This document shows positions 23,319 through 34,255 of a DNA stretch of 64,000 bases, in pieces. Source of the DNA: Rhizomys pruinosus (Eukaryota; Chordata; Mammalia; Rodentia; Spalacidae); assembly GCA_009823505.1 (NCBI GenBank), contig VZQC01009601.1, positions 2,866,440-2,930,439 of the forward strand, read 5' to 3'. The notes below the pieces were generated by a model. That model was not told the origin of the DNA. It saw nothing but the letters and a program-made list of their open reading frames with translations, and ran no database searches. The first letter of the stretch is position 1. Each line of letters opens with the position of its first letter. A program made the position numbers and the translations under genes.

Positions 23319-23486
23319 GGGTTGGGAAGATGGCTCATTAATTAAGATTACTTGCTGCTCTTGAAGAGAATACAGCTTCAGTACCTAACACTTACATGGA
23401 CAGCTCAGATGACCTGTAACTCCAGTTCCAGGGGATCTGATTTCCTCTTCTCTCCTCTGTGGGCACCAAGCACATACATACATACA

Positions 23487-23527
<41 letters not shown>

Positions 23528-23550
23528 ACACATAAAAGTAAAAAAAAACT
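23319..23550 (+). mobile_element. B3-type SINE with (CA)n tail
   Basis: A gggttgggaagatggctcat head, one aactccagttcc block, and a tail that contains a (CA)n run at 23,489-23,532 followed by A-rich sequence. It lies tail-to-tail with the next SINE. Confidence 0.88.
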
Positions 23551-23794
23551 TTAAAATATTTATGTATTTGTTTAATAAATATATAATCATATATTTGTAA
23601 ATATATGATTTCCCTGCATGTATGTAAGTGCACCTATGTTTTGCAATGCCTACAGAGGTCAGAAGAGGGTATTGGATCCCTTGGAACTAGAGTTACAGAC
23701 TGTTGTTAGCCTCCATATGGGTGATGAGAACCAAACCCAGGTCCTCTGTAGGAGTAGTCTATGCTTTTAACTGCTGAGCCATCTCTCCAGCCTC
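23551..23794 (-). mobile_element. B2/B3-type SINE (antisense)
   Basis: An AT-rich tail complement, ccttggaactagagttacag, a ggtcctctgtaggag segment and a gagccatctctccagcct end. Moderately diverged; inverted relative to the SINE directly to its left. Confidence 0.9.
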
Positions 23795-24269
23795 AACAAA
23801 TCTTTAAAATATATTGTAGTCATGACTTTATCTGAGTTGAGGTTAGAATTTGTTGAAATTACTTATGTACTTTTGTTAGTGCTACTATTACAAAGTACAA
23901 AAACATTTAATGAAATTCATGACCTAAGGTATAATTTATAAACATGTATTAGAAGTGTTCTGTTGCAAACTGACTAAATTATAAAATGATTAAATGCATG
24001 TAGCACTAAATATTTACAGAATAATGCAAAGGAAATAACTCAAAGCAAGATTTATCCCAAAGTACACATGGATGTTATGAATGTAGGAATCACATGAACA
24101 TAGTTCCATGTTCCCCACAGAACTCCTGTGCTAGATACACCTCCTCTCTTGAACTCCAGCACTGGTTTCCTGGTTAGGATGGAGCTCACAGTAGGTGCTC
24201 AGCAAATACTTGTCAATGTATCAATCAGTGGAGAAAATATCAACATTATTTTAATACTTGCTTCTTTTT
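23795..24269. other. Unclassified sequence
   Basis: No recognised element. Confidence 0.45.
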
Positions 24270-24490
24270 TTAAAAAAATATTTTATTGAGTTCTTGTGAT
24301 TTTTATACAAATGAATTTGATGATATTTAAATCCATTCCCCAATCTGCACCTCCCCCATGGCCTTCTGTCCCTGGCCCAATTTCAATTTAATGTACTCAT
24401 ATATATTATTGCTGATAGAGTCTAATTTGTGTCCCTAAACATCCTTCAGTGTGGATCCATGTACATTGTAAGTGGAGTGGCATTTGCTTC
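24270..24490 (-). mobile_element. LINE-1 3' end fragment (antisense)
   Basis: A T-run and ttttattgagttcttgtgat are the complement of a polyadenylated LINE 3' end with AATAAAA. It carries the gtccctaaacatccttcagt block also seen at 21.95 kb. Confidence 0.62.
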
Positions 24491-24559
24491 TTAGCTCATG
24501 TGCTTGCACACAGCTAGATTATCTGGAAAAGGCCCCTCTTTTCTTCCTACCCATCAATA

Positions 24560-24870
24560 TTAGTTTTCTCTTGCTACTTACCAAATACATACAAACGTAG
24601 TAGCTTTAGTCACTGCATACTCTTTGCCTCATAGTTTCCATAGCTCAGAAATCCAGGCATGAGTTAGCAGAGCCATCTGTCAAGATCTCCAAGGAATGAA
24701 AATAATAGTGTCAGGTGACCAGTGTTCCTCCCTGGAGCTCAGAGATCTTCTTTAAACTCATGGTGCTATTGCTAGAATCTATCATTTTGCAGCAGTAGAA
24801 CCAAGGTTTCTGTTTTCATTCTTGCTGTCACAGCGGATTCTCAGGGTCCTACAGGAGGCTACTGTCCTTT
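24560..24870. mobile_element. Possible old LTR remnant
   Basis: The attagttttctcttgctact opening and the later catagtttccatagctcaga stretch resemble an antisense MaLR-type LTR, but divergence is too high for a firm call. Confidence 0.3.
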
Positions 24871-24974
24871 GCCCAACAGCCACATACCAATGTGTATTGA
24901 GGTTGCTAAGATCTATAGTAAGAATTAACGTCGGATCTGTGCAATAGAGGTAAAGAAAAAATACATTTGACATT

Positions 24975-25187
24975 TATTTGAATTTTATTTTTTTATGTGT
25001 ACATCTTTGCCTACACTTGTGCGTGTCCATCGCATGTGTGCTTAGTGCATTAGAGGTCAGAAGACAGCAGCAGATTCTCTAGCACAAGAATTAAGGATGA
25101 CTATGGGCTTCCATGTGAGGGCTGGGAACTGAACCCTAGTCAAAAGTAGTAAGTGTTCTTAACAACTGACCCATCTCTCCAGTCCCA
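24975..25187 (-). mobile_element. B2/B3-type SINE (antisense), old
   Basis: The A-tail complement, attagaggtcagaagacagc and acccatctctccagtccc are in order. Another SINE of the same orientation follows directly. Confidence 0.82.
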
Positions 25188-25189
25188 AT

Positions 25190-25415
25190 ATTTTATTCAT
25201 TTATTTTTATTTTATGTGGCTCTCTGTGTCTGTGTGCCTGTGTGAATTTATGTTTACCATGTCCATGCAAATGCCTGAGAAGGCCAGAAGAAGGTGTCAA
25301 ATAACTGCGGAACTGCAATTACGGGATGCTGCAAGTCACCCAATGTGGGTGCTAGGAAGTAAACTAAGGTCATCTGAAAGAACAGCAAGTGCTCTTAGGT
25401 ACCGAGCCATGAAAC
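25190..25415 (-). mobile_element. B2/B3-type SINE (antisense), old
   Basis: A tail complement, aaggccagaagaaggtgtca, ccaatgtgggtgctaggaag and a decayed head gagccatgaaactctgg. Its tail lies at the head of the previous SINE, giving a tandem SINE pair. Confidence 0.8.
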
Positions 25416-26015
25416 TCTGGCATTACATGGAGATCCTGCTGGAACAGTGCATCCACCAGAACACCATGGGATCTCAAAACATAAACATACATTTGCATCA
25501 CTTTTTATAGTACATTGCTATAAATGCTCTATTTTTGTAACAGTGTTACTTCACATTGTGCTAATTTATAAGTTAAACTATCACAGTTATATATCCATAT
25601 TTGGCAAAAAAAAACAAAAAACAAAAACAAAAAACACCTGGTGTAAATAAGGATTGGCGTTACCTGCTGGGATTATTTCTAGCATTCACTGGAGAGTTCA
25701 GGTTCTAACTACAGAAGAATTAGAACACCCCTACTGTGATTAAGAAAGGGTATCTTTGTCTATACATCCATATTGTATCTCTATAGCATGAGAGAGACAC
25801 CCCATCACATTTGAAACGTTCTATGAATTGAACCCAAGGCACAGGCTCTGCCCGTATTCTAGGAGTAGGGATAATGCACACTGACTCATGCCTTTTTGGG
25901 TCTTAATGACTCCAGAGTCTTTTGACTTCAAGGTCAAGCCAATCATAGCCTTCATTGTTCCAGACCACACAATACATTCTCTATAGTGGTATATTTCATG
26001 ACTTGTCTTTTCTGA

Positions 26016-26016
<1 letters not shown>
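25416..26016. other. Unclassified sequence
   Basis: No recognised element except a short A-rich stretch with interspersed C (25,604-25,634). Confidence 0.45.

Positions 26017-26047
<31 letters not shown>
26017..26047. repeat. (CA)n microsatellite
   Basis: About 15 CA units. Confidence 0.96.
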
Positions 26048-26050
<3 letters not shown>

Positions 26051-26154
26051 GGTTTACATGCTGAGCTGCTGTTGCTTGAGATATCTCTGCTTCAGAATCT
26101 TGGAAATGCCTGGCATCACTGTCTGTGGCAGTTTGCTAATGAAAGGATTAGTTT

Positions 26155-26280
26155 AAGAGTTCAAGGCCAGCCTCATCTACATAGTGAGCTCCAGGACAGC
26201 CTGGTCTACATAGTGAGTTCCAGGACAACTGGGGCTACAGGGAAACTCTGTCTCAAAAAGACCAAAAAACAAAACAAAAA
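26155..26280 (+). mobile_element. B1 SINE 3' half with extra internal duplication
   Basis: The 5' half is absent. A unit of about 30 bp containing tctacatagtgag and ccaggaca occurs twice in tandem (from about 26,176 and 26,205), one more than the usual B1 layout. A ctctgtctcaaaaagacc end and an A-rich tail follow. Confidence 0.82.
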
Positions 26281-26844
26281 GATTAGTTTAATTTTTCTGC
26301 TCAGAAAATAAGTATCCATACTGCCTTACCATTCATGGACATTCACTCCATTTCAGATCCCATTATATATTGCAATAAGGAAGATTCTCTTGGTTGAACT
26401 TTGGGTTCTTTACCTTTGTGAGCGCCACCAGGCTCTATGTGTGCTGGACACTGATACCCTCAGTAAACCATGATCCCACAAAACCTTGAAGACAGAATCT
26501 TGTGTATGTTTTGCTTAGAATATATTTGAAAACAGTCAAATCTCATATTCCCCAATAAGTGTATAAGATTGAGAATAATTTATGGATTATTCTTTGCTTA
26601 TGTAACAAACCTAACAGAAGGAACATTGTCAAACATTCAAATAAAACAAATACAATGTATACATTCAATACAGCAAGCTACTTATGATATAAGCAAAGTA
26701 CATGAAGCTTTGTTCATGAGATACAAAGATAATATCAATTTATAATAACTTTGTTTTAATTTTTCACAAAAGCAATATTTCTGACAAAACCCTGTTCCTT
26801 TAAGTACAATTCTTTGAGAGTCTAAGAGGTATTTTACCTAGAGG
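26281..26844. other. Unclassified sequence
   Basis: No recognised element. Confidence 0.45.
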
Positions 26845-27297
26845 TACAACAGATGAATGCACAAGGAAAATGTGGTACATATATACAATGGAAATTTATT
26901 TAACTATAAAAGAAAATCAAATGAAATTTGCAGGCATATTGATGGAAAAGATTATATGATTTAGGAAACTCAAACCTAGATAGACAATTTTTTTTCATGT
27001 TCTTTCTCATATGTTGAACCTAGCTTCAAATCTTTTTTAATATGTTTAATTTGGAGCACAAGTTGAAACTAGAAAGCAGAAACCAGCCTTGGATGGTTTA
27101 AAGCAGGTCATATAGCAGAGTGTAGGTAAATGAAAGTAGAGAGGCAGAATGTTGTAGATGGAAACAATTAAGCAGTGAGGGACAGGGGAAGATGGGGGAA
27201 CTCAGGGTATGTTTGGGGGAAGAGTGAACCTAAAGGGTACATTATGAAATAGCTGTAAAGAAGCCTACTATCATGCAATCCAATTAAAAAAATATAG
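26845..27297 (+). mobile_element. LINE-1 3' end (sense)
   Basis: The end of ORF2 (aaaatgtggtacatatatac near 26,868, then aagaaaatcaaatgaaattt near 26,910) is followed by a 3' UTR and an A-rich end near 27,290. It is severely 5'-truncated (about 450 bp remain). It is one of the few sense-oriented LINE-1 pieces in the window. Confidence 0.72.
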
Positions 27298-28311
27298 AGG
27301 GCATAGCAAAACACTCTTCTTTTAGGTAAGAGTGTAGAATTCAGGAACTATCAAGGGCATGGGTGTTACCATCTAATCCACTTCCTTGTTGATTTCTAAG
27401 GAATCTGTGGCATCTGCCACCATCCACATCAGTCTTTGAGATTAAAAATAATGGTGTGAAGTATAGTGATTAGAATACATTTAAGTTAAATTAAATTAAA
27501 TTAAATGAGAGGGAAAAGTCATAACAGGACCAACTTTGGCCAGGACCTAGCAGAACTGCTCAATTAACAATATCACATGACTTACCATCTAGAAATGTGT
27601 TATGTGATATTCATAGCTATCCTGGGATGTATGTGGCCTACAGGCCACAGGTGGAATTTAACCAGGTCTTATACAACGTGCCATAGTTGATGGAAGGCTA
27701 TATTACCCCTTACCTTTTGGAGCATGAACTTACAGTTCTTTAGACATATAAGAAATATTCATGCTTGTAACTTCACAGATTTGAAAAACATGGAGTTATA
27801 GATTTATTAACTTCACAGCATGACACAAATCTGATGCAGTGGTGAATGCTGAGAAGTCAAACTGAGTTGAGCATCTTGATGATTGCCAAAGCACTCACTT
27901 TTTGCTGGCTAGGCTTTATTTAAAGCTAGGAAGGATCAAAAGGTGAATTATGAACAAATTAGTGAGCCTTGCTCAAGGAACAGGATAGAAATGGAATAAT
28001 TGATTCTCAGCTTTTCTGTGGTTAAAATAAGATTCCTGTTAGTATTCTTTATTAAGGATTTTATATGCCTGCATTTTCTGCTATTTTAGTATCTGGGTAT
28101 AGCAGTATTTCTCTATTTTTCAGTCAAAACAAAATTATCTTCTGAATATGCTATACAAATAACTGAATTTTTCTTGACAGTTGGAGATACTCTCAGTGAT
28201 CAGGAAATACACACAGTCAGTGAAAATGGTGGCAACTCATTGTCTTAAAATATCATTGTTTGGTTTGATGAGGATATCATGAACAGTATGCACACTGCAC
28301 CACTGTGACTT
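27298..28311. other. Unclassified sequence with a short (TTAAA)n
   Basis: About 1 kb with no recognised mobile element. A TTAAA/TAAAT pentamer run lies at 27,482-27,506. Confidence 0.45.
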
Positions 28312-28312
28312 A

Positions 28313-28586
28313 AAAGATCACTGTTTCTTGGGGCTGGAGAGATGGCCTAGCGGTTAAGAGCACCGACTGCTCTTGCAGAGGACCCGGGTTTGATCCCCAG
28401 CACCCACATGGCGGCTGAGAACCGTCTGTAACTCCAATTCCAGGAGAACTCCAGTTCCAGGGGAATCCGAGACCCTCTTCTGACCTCCGCGGCATTGCAC
28501 GACATGGGTGCACAGACCTACATGCAGACAGTACATTCATACACATTCAAAAATAAATAAAATTTAAAAAAAGATCACTGTTTCTT
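28313..28586 (+). mobile_element. Young tRNA-derived SINE with 17-bp duplication
   Basis: The body is 28,330-28,569. The A box (tggcctagcgg) and B box (gggtttgatcc) of the pol III promoter are intact. The aactccaattccaggag / aactccagttccagggg doublet is present. The target-site duplication aaagatcactgtttctt lies at 28,313-28,329 and 28,570-28,586, with no mismatch, so insertion is recent. Confidence 0.97.
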
Positions 28587-29142
28587 TAATTAAATATAAC
28601 AGTGGTTTAACATCACTGGATAAAATAGATATTTCATTTGACTGGGCCATTTATTACAAGGAAACCAATTCCATAAATTTTCTCTGTTCTGATAGCCAAG
28701 CCTTAACAAGAATCAGGAATTATTTATCTCCATTGGTACTGATTCAGTATGTAAAGGAGTAAAGCCTCAGAGCCAAAAGAGAACCATGACATCCTTGGAT
28801 AGTTCCCATTAGTACAGATGCCATCATTCTTGATGTGGCCACTAAGACTTTTAGGGGAAAGGCTGCCCCTCCTCTGCAATGCTGGGGGATGGGGACATTC
28901 TATACCTCAGGTTCCCTCATTCTTTTTCTCAACAAGTAGAAGTGAGGAGCAGATGAGTTCTCTACAGATCAGCAGCATCCAAAAAATTATGACTGAACAA
29001 AATCAAATCCTCACCTCCAGAACAAAGAATCTCAAAAAAGTCAGGACAATTTATGGTAAGGAAAAAAAAATCAGAAAAGACAAAGAAAGAAACTCTCCTT
29101 TTTAGGAAAGGCAAAAGACAAAAGGTACTGATAGAAGGAACA
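28587..29142. other. Unclassified sequence
   Basis: No recognised element. The longest open frame (about 95 codons from 28,818) has no motif and looks like chance. Confidence 0.45.
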
Positions 29143-29185
29143 AGGGAGGGAGGGAGGGAGGGAGGAAGGAAGGAAGGAAGGAAGG
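29143..29185. repeat. (GGGA)n(GGAA)n microsatellite
   Basis: A run of GGGA units passes into GGAA units. Confidence 0.95.
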
Positions 29186-31297
29186 CAACATGCATGATGA
29201 GTAGATATTATTTCTAGAAGATAGACAGACCACTAGGAAAGGATTCCTATGGGTTCTGAGTAAATGGTGAAGAAAATAACCAATTCCTAACTTTCTAAAG
29301 CCCATGGAGCTTCTCATCTACAACAATGAGGCAACATTTCTTTTTTTTTTTTTTGAAGTATCCTGAATATTTGTCTTTGTAACCATACATCAACAACAGC
29401 AATAAAATATACTTTGTTACTAATCATCCTCTGTGCTTTAAACTGTTTAATAATCTGTACCACACAAGCAGTAAGCTGTACCACACAAGCAGTAAGACTG
29501 CATGGATGCTGACCCACTACTTGCAAACTCAGTAGCCTGGCTACTGTATTCACCTGCCAAAATCTTGGAAGCGGGGCCCTTGTCATTAGATGTGGCAGCG
29601 TTCAACCTCTCAGAGTGTCCCTCACCTCTGTTTTGTTCATTAGTACAACAGAAAATGTGCTTCATAAACTCCAAATGGAGAAGGATTTAAATTCATTGGT
29701 TTCCATTCTAATTAGGACCCTATTATGAAAATAACGACATCTAACATTTCTTTAGTGCAAACTTAATACCAGACTCTCTATCTTTGCAACAACTATTCTT
29801 GTTAGTGGTATTATTTTGTCCATTGTAGAGATGAAGAAATGGATAGCTTAATGTCTCTTTCAAGATCAGGAAAGAAAGATAGTGCAAGAAGTTTAACTAT
29901 TGAGACACAATTTTCATACTAGTATTATATCCTAACGGCATACAAATTGGCCTTTCACGGCTGAAAGTTTTACATATGCAGGTTCTACCCTCTGTGCACA
30001 GGTAATAAATATGAGTAACATTGGATCTCTGCTGAATGCATGAAGGAGAGATGTGTGTAGACTAAATGCACGCATGAGGCCCCCTTGTGTAGGTAGCTTC
30101 AACAGGTCCTGGAACCAATTCCCCATAACATGGTATAGAGAATGTCTGATAGAAAGCAGGTTGCTCTTATCACTACAGAGTACTCAAAGCAGCACCCACA
30201 ACTTCCAAGGAAGACTTTGAGTCATTGGAGTGCTTTTCTCAGATCAGAAGACAATGTTAACAGACAGGTACACAGTGAGACCAGCTTAGTGGCCTGGCTT
30301 GTCCCCCAGGCTTGTGGTTCCTGGGACATACTGTTAAGATAGAATGTAACAATATATCTTAGTGTCTTCTGAGCAGCCTTGCTAGACTGAAAGTCATTAC
30401 AGATCTTAATTCTTAGAACACTTGAATCCTGAATCTGCAGGGAGCAATAAGAAACATAGGGCATGAAGGGAGGACACTGTCAGAGGATGACCAAGAATAC
30501 ACAGAATGCTGGGCTACCTCAGCTCCACCAGAGGAAACCACCCATTTCTCAAATAATCTTATGGTTTATGAATTAATGCATAGATTATCCAAGGAAAAAA
30601 GATAGACATTTTCAGATGCTATCTATCTATGATTAACCAAATAGTTTCCTCGGTATTGAAAACACGAAAAAAAAATTACTCAGATAAACAGATAATCATG
30701 CTCTTGGGTATAATACTAAACTATAGCTCATTAAGCAGGTCAGAATTTTATTTCACTTCCATTTTAACATTTCATCGTTATTGAACATATTCAATCAGAC
30801 CAGGTTTGGATGAACTCCTAGCATTTATGCAGAATTCTATTAAGTGGTCAGGACAAAACAAGTAGTAATTAACACCAAGCTTTCCACCAGCAGTCCACAT
30901 GCAGTCCTCTCTTATTCCACCTGACTCTTACACAATTACAAATGGAGCCTGTTCAATTGTTTATTCTCCGAACAGTTAAGTGAGGCTTTTCTTTGTACTG
31001 CAAGTATCCATAGATGCCAAAGTTTAGTATGAAAAAGATTGACATGTTAGTGAAACAGATTAGAAGTTTATAGTAAGATCTCTGCTTTCCTAGACAGTTA
31101 AAGACAAGAGTGCAGAAATGGAGAGGGTTTTAGAAGAAACCATCAACTGCACAAAGCCTAGTGTCACCTAAAGTGGCTGATCTGATCATCATTTCAAGAA
31201 TTTTAAGAAGAGGATAGCTCAGTTGAAGAATTTCCTGAAGCACATTGGCCTGTGAATATATTTCTGGAGCATATCCTGGATTGTTAGTTAATGGAGA
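29186..31297. other. Unclassified sequence
   Basis: About 2.1 kb with no recognised interspersed repeat, the longest such stretch in the left half. It contains a T-run at 29,340-29,355 and an exact 21-bp tandem duplication (29,455-29,496). No convincing coding frame. Confidence 0.45.
29455..29496. repeat. Exact 21-bp tandem duplication
   Basis: The unit ctgtaccacacaagcagtaa plus g occurs twice without mismatch at 29,455-29,475 and 29,476-29,496. Confidence 0.95.
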
Positions 31298-31945
31298 AGG
31301 GCCCACTGTAAGTGAGTGACTCCATTCCAGGCCCACTGTTAGTGAGTGACTCCATTCCTGTGCAGGCCCACTGTGAGTGAGTGGTATCGTTCCTCCACTG
31401 TGAGTGAGTGGTGTTATTGCTGTGCAGGTCCACTGTGAGTGAGTGACGCTGTTCCTGTGCAGGCCCACTGTGAGTAAGTGGTGTCATTCCTGTGCAGGCC
31501 CACTGTGAGTGAGTGGTGTCATTGCTGTGCAGGCCCACTGTGAGTGGTGTCATTCCTGTGCAGGCCCACTGTGAGTGAGTGTGTTATTGCTGTGCAGGCC
31601 CACTGTGAGTGAGTGACGCCGTTCCTGTGCAGACCCACTGTGACTGAGTGGTGTCATTCCTGTGCAGGCCCACTGTGAGTGAGTGGTGTCATTCCTGTGC
31701 AGGCCCACTGTGAGTGAGTGGTGTTATTGCTGTGCAGGCCCACTGTGAGTGAGTGGTGTCATTGCTGTGCAGGCCCACTGTGAGTGAGTGGTGTTATTCC
31801 TGTGCAGGCCCACTGTGAGTGAATGATGCCATTCCTGTGCAGGTCCACTGTGAGTGAGTGGTGTCATTCCTGTGCAGGCCCACTGTGAGTAAGTGGTGTC
31901 ATTCCTGTGCAGGCCCACTGTGAGTGGTGACATTCCTGTGAGGTG
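31298..31945. repeat. Minisatellite with 35-bp unit
   Basis: About 18-19 tandem units start gcccactgtgagtgagtggt and continue gtcattcctgtgcag. Variants include loss of one GTGA, CATTCC versus TATTGC, and CACTGT-AG changes. Because 35 is not a multiple of three, a minus-strand frame passes through all three phases and reads as a pseudo-periodic peptide; I do not regard it as coding. Flanks are unrelated to the unit. Confidence 0.97.
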
Positions 31946-32104
31946 GGTGTTCCCTACATGTTTGTAACTGATGTCTTCTGGGAGGGAGAGAGACAGTTTT
32001 CTTTCAAGAATGGAACTCTTAGTAGGTTACCCAGGCTCTGTTGGAAGCACCCCACTGAAGGACATTTAGGGACACAAATTAGACTCAATACACCTTATTT
32101 TTTT
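31946..32104 (-). mobile_element. LINE-1 UTR-type fragment
   Basis: gaaggacatttagggacaca (32,056) is the reverse complement of the block seen at 21.95 and 24.43 kb, so this piece is opposite in orientation to those copies. Assignment is tentative and the reported strand should be read with that caution. Confidence 0.35.
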
Positions 32105-32262
32105 TAATTTTGAATTTTTCTGTCTTTTTGAGATAGGGTCTCCCTGTAGCTCCAGCTGTCCTGGAACTCACTGTGTAGACCAGGCTGGCCTTGAACTCAG
32201 AGTGATCCAAGTGCCTCTGCCTCCAAGTGCTGGGATTAAAGACATGTACTATCATGCTTGGC
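32105..32262 (-). mobile_element. B1 SINE (antisense)
   Basis: A T-rich start, tttgagatagggtctccctg, agaccaggctggccttgaac, tgctgggattaaagacatgt and a head ending tgcttggct. Nearly full length. Confidence 0.9.
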
Positions 32263-32264
32263 TA

Positions 32265-32480
32265 AAATTTTGTATATTTTTATTGAATTTTGGTGTATTT
32301 CATATAAAACATCTTAACTGTCTTTATTCCCCCTCCCCATTCTCACACCCTCATAGCCCCCCACCAGATTTCTTAATTCTGTCATACATGTTAAGACCTG
32401 TCATGTCAAGTGTATTTACCCAGAGTCCCTCAGAGAAAATTCATCCACTAATGTCTACTTACTCTATGTAGAAAATATCT
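32265..32480 (-). mobile_element. LINE-1 3' end fragment (antisense)
   Basis: tttttattgaattttggtgt followed by a pyrimidine-rich stretch and ctgtcatacatgttaagacc resembles the 3' UTR part at 2.78 kb and 54.86 kb. Confidence 0.5.
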
Positions 32481-32524
32481 AGGAATAAATCTAGTCAAAG
32501 ACAATAATTATCTCTATGACAGGC

Positions 32525-32550
32525 ATACACACACACACACACACACACAT
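32525..32550. repeat. (CA)n microsatellite
   Basis: About 12 CA units. Confidence 0.95.
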
Positions 32551-32902
32551 AAAACATGCATTAAATTGCATGATGGGCAATAAGGGGAGGCACAGATGGG
32601 GGGAGATTCTAAATACTACCAAATTATATGGTATGAAAATTGTAAAAATTCAATAATTTCTTGTAAAAGAAAGCTACATGAGCAAGCCAGAGGGAACTAG
32701 CCAGCTGTTAAACAGACTTCCTTGTGGTTTATAGTTTCTGCTTCAAGCTTCTCTCCTGACTTCTCTCAATGATGAAATATGACTGAAACACTTTCTTTCC
32801 CTGAGTTGCTTATGGTTGGAGTGCCTATCAGTAACAAAGAAGGCAAATGAGAATGTCTGGCCAGCATCTTGATCTACCAGGGAAGACATTATGGTTATCC
32901 TA
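32551..32902. other. Unclassified sequence
   Basis: No recognised element. Confidence 0.4.
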
Positions 32903-33185
32903 CAGATATACTATTTGTTTTTTTAATTTTTTTTATTATTTATTTCTGTAATGTGTATGAATGTACTGTCTGCATGCAAGTGTGTGCACCTGTATCGTGC
33001 AGTGCCACGGAGGTCAGAAGAGGGTGTCAGATTCCCCTGGAACTGGAGTTCTCTTGGAATTGGAGTTTCAGACGGTTCTCGGCCGCCATGTGGGTGCTGG
33101 GGTTCGAACCCGGGTCCTCTGCAAGAGCTGTCATCGGCGCTCTTAACCGCTAGGCCATCTCTCCAGCCCCAGATATACTATTTGT
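32903..33185 (-). mobile_element. Young tRNA-derived SINE with 17-bp duplication
   Basis: The antisense body is about 32,919-33,170. The doublet ctggaactggagttctcttg / gaattggagtttcag and the B-box complement ggttcgaacccgggtc are intact. Target-site duplication agatatactatttgt at 32,904-32,918 and 33,171-33,185. A 3-base TCA insertion sits in the agctgtcatcggcgctctt segment, shared with the copy at 61.7 kb. Confidence 0.96.
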
Positions 33186-33219
33186 ATAACCTTGGAATAA
33201 CTGTTCCCCCAGTGGTTTA

Positions 33220-33289
33220 ATATATGTGTTAATCAGCTTTCTGTCACTGTTATAAAATACCTGAGATAATGAACTTATAAAATGAAAAC
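33220..33289. mobile_element. Start of an LTR-like repeat
   Basis: atcagctttctgtcactgtt and ttataaaatacctgagataa match the outer end of a rodent LTR-like repeat. It is cut off after 70 bp by the LINE-1 fragment that follows. Confidence 0.4.
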
Positions 33290-34255
33290 GTTTTTTTCAC
33301 TTAGGGTTGTTTTGGCTATTCGGGGTCTTTTGTTTTTCCAAATGAATTTAAGGACTTTTGTTTCCAAGCCTGTGAAGAAACTCTTGGGGATTTTGATTGG
33401 AATTGCGTTAAATCTGTACAAGAGTTTCGGTAAAATGGACATTTTAACAATGTTAATTTTCCCAATCCATGAGCATGGGAGGTTTTTCCATCTTCTGATG
33501 TCTTCTTCAATTTCTTTCTTTAAAGTTTTTAAATTTTTGTTGTAGAGATCCTTGGTGTCTTTGGTTAGGTTTGATCCTAGGTATTTTATTGTTTTTGAGG
33601 CTATTGTGAGTGGGAAGTTCTCTTTGAATTCTTTCTCCAGTTGCTTGTTCTTGGTGTAAAGAAAGGCCATTGATTTTTTTAAGGTTAATTTTGTATCCTG
33701 CCACTTTGCTGAAGCTATTAATCGTTTCTAGGAGTTTTCTGGTGGAGTTTTTAGCATCCCTTAAGTAAACAATCATATCATCAGCAAATAGGGATAGCTT
33801 GACTTCCTCTTTTCCAATTAGTACTCCTTTAATTTCCTTTTTTTGCCTTATTGCTCTAGCAAGTGTTTCAAGCACTATATTGAAGAGGAGTGGTGACAGG
33901 GGGCAGCCTTGCCGAGTTCCTACCTTTAAAGGGAATGTTTCTGTCATTTCCCCATTTAGGATGATATTGGCTGTGGGTTTCCTGTATATGGCTTTGATTA
34001 CATTGAGGAATGATCCCTCCAATCCAATTCCTTCTAGGACTTTAAGCATGAAGGGATGCTGGATTTTGTCAAAGGCTTTTTCAGCATCAATTGAGATGAT
34101 GGTGTGGTTTTTGTCTTTGATTCCATTTATGTGTTTGATGATGTTTATTGATTTTCATATGTTGAACCATCCCTGCATCTCTGGTATGAATCCAACTTAG
34201 TCATGATTGATGATCTTCTTGATGTAGGTCTGAATTCGTTTTCCCAGTACCTTCT
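33290..34255 (-). pseudogene. LINE-1 ORF2 reverse transcriptase fragment
   Basis: This is the best preserved coding remnant in the window. On the minus strand it encodes the central LINE-1 reverse transcriptase: motif A DAEKAFD (34,068-34,088), the [12 protein letters not shown] block, and motif C FADDM (33,774-33,788), followed by the downstream ORF2 region with [13 protein letters not shown]. It is broken by a frameshift at a seven-base A run (33,674-33,680) and by stops near 34,155 and 34,198; the former looks like CGA to TGA decay. Both the 5' part and the 3' UTR are missing. It would have encoded the polymerase that copies LINE-1 and SINE RNA at the target site. Confidence 0.93.

Noticed and set aside
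28330..28569. tRNA gene suggested by intact A and B boxes
   Set aside because: The boxes belong to a tRNA-derived SINE with A-tail and target-site duplication; no cloverleaf with acceptor stem is apparent.
31298..31945. Array considered as CRISPR or as a repeat-protein gene
   Set aside because: Units are directly contiguous with no unique spacers, the genome is mammalian, and the 35-bp period breaks any codon phase.
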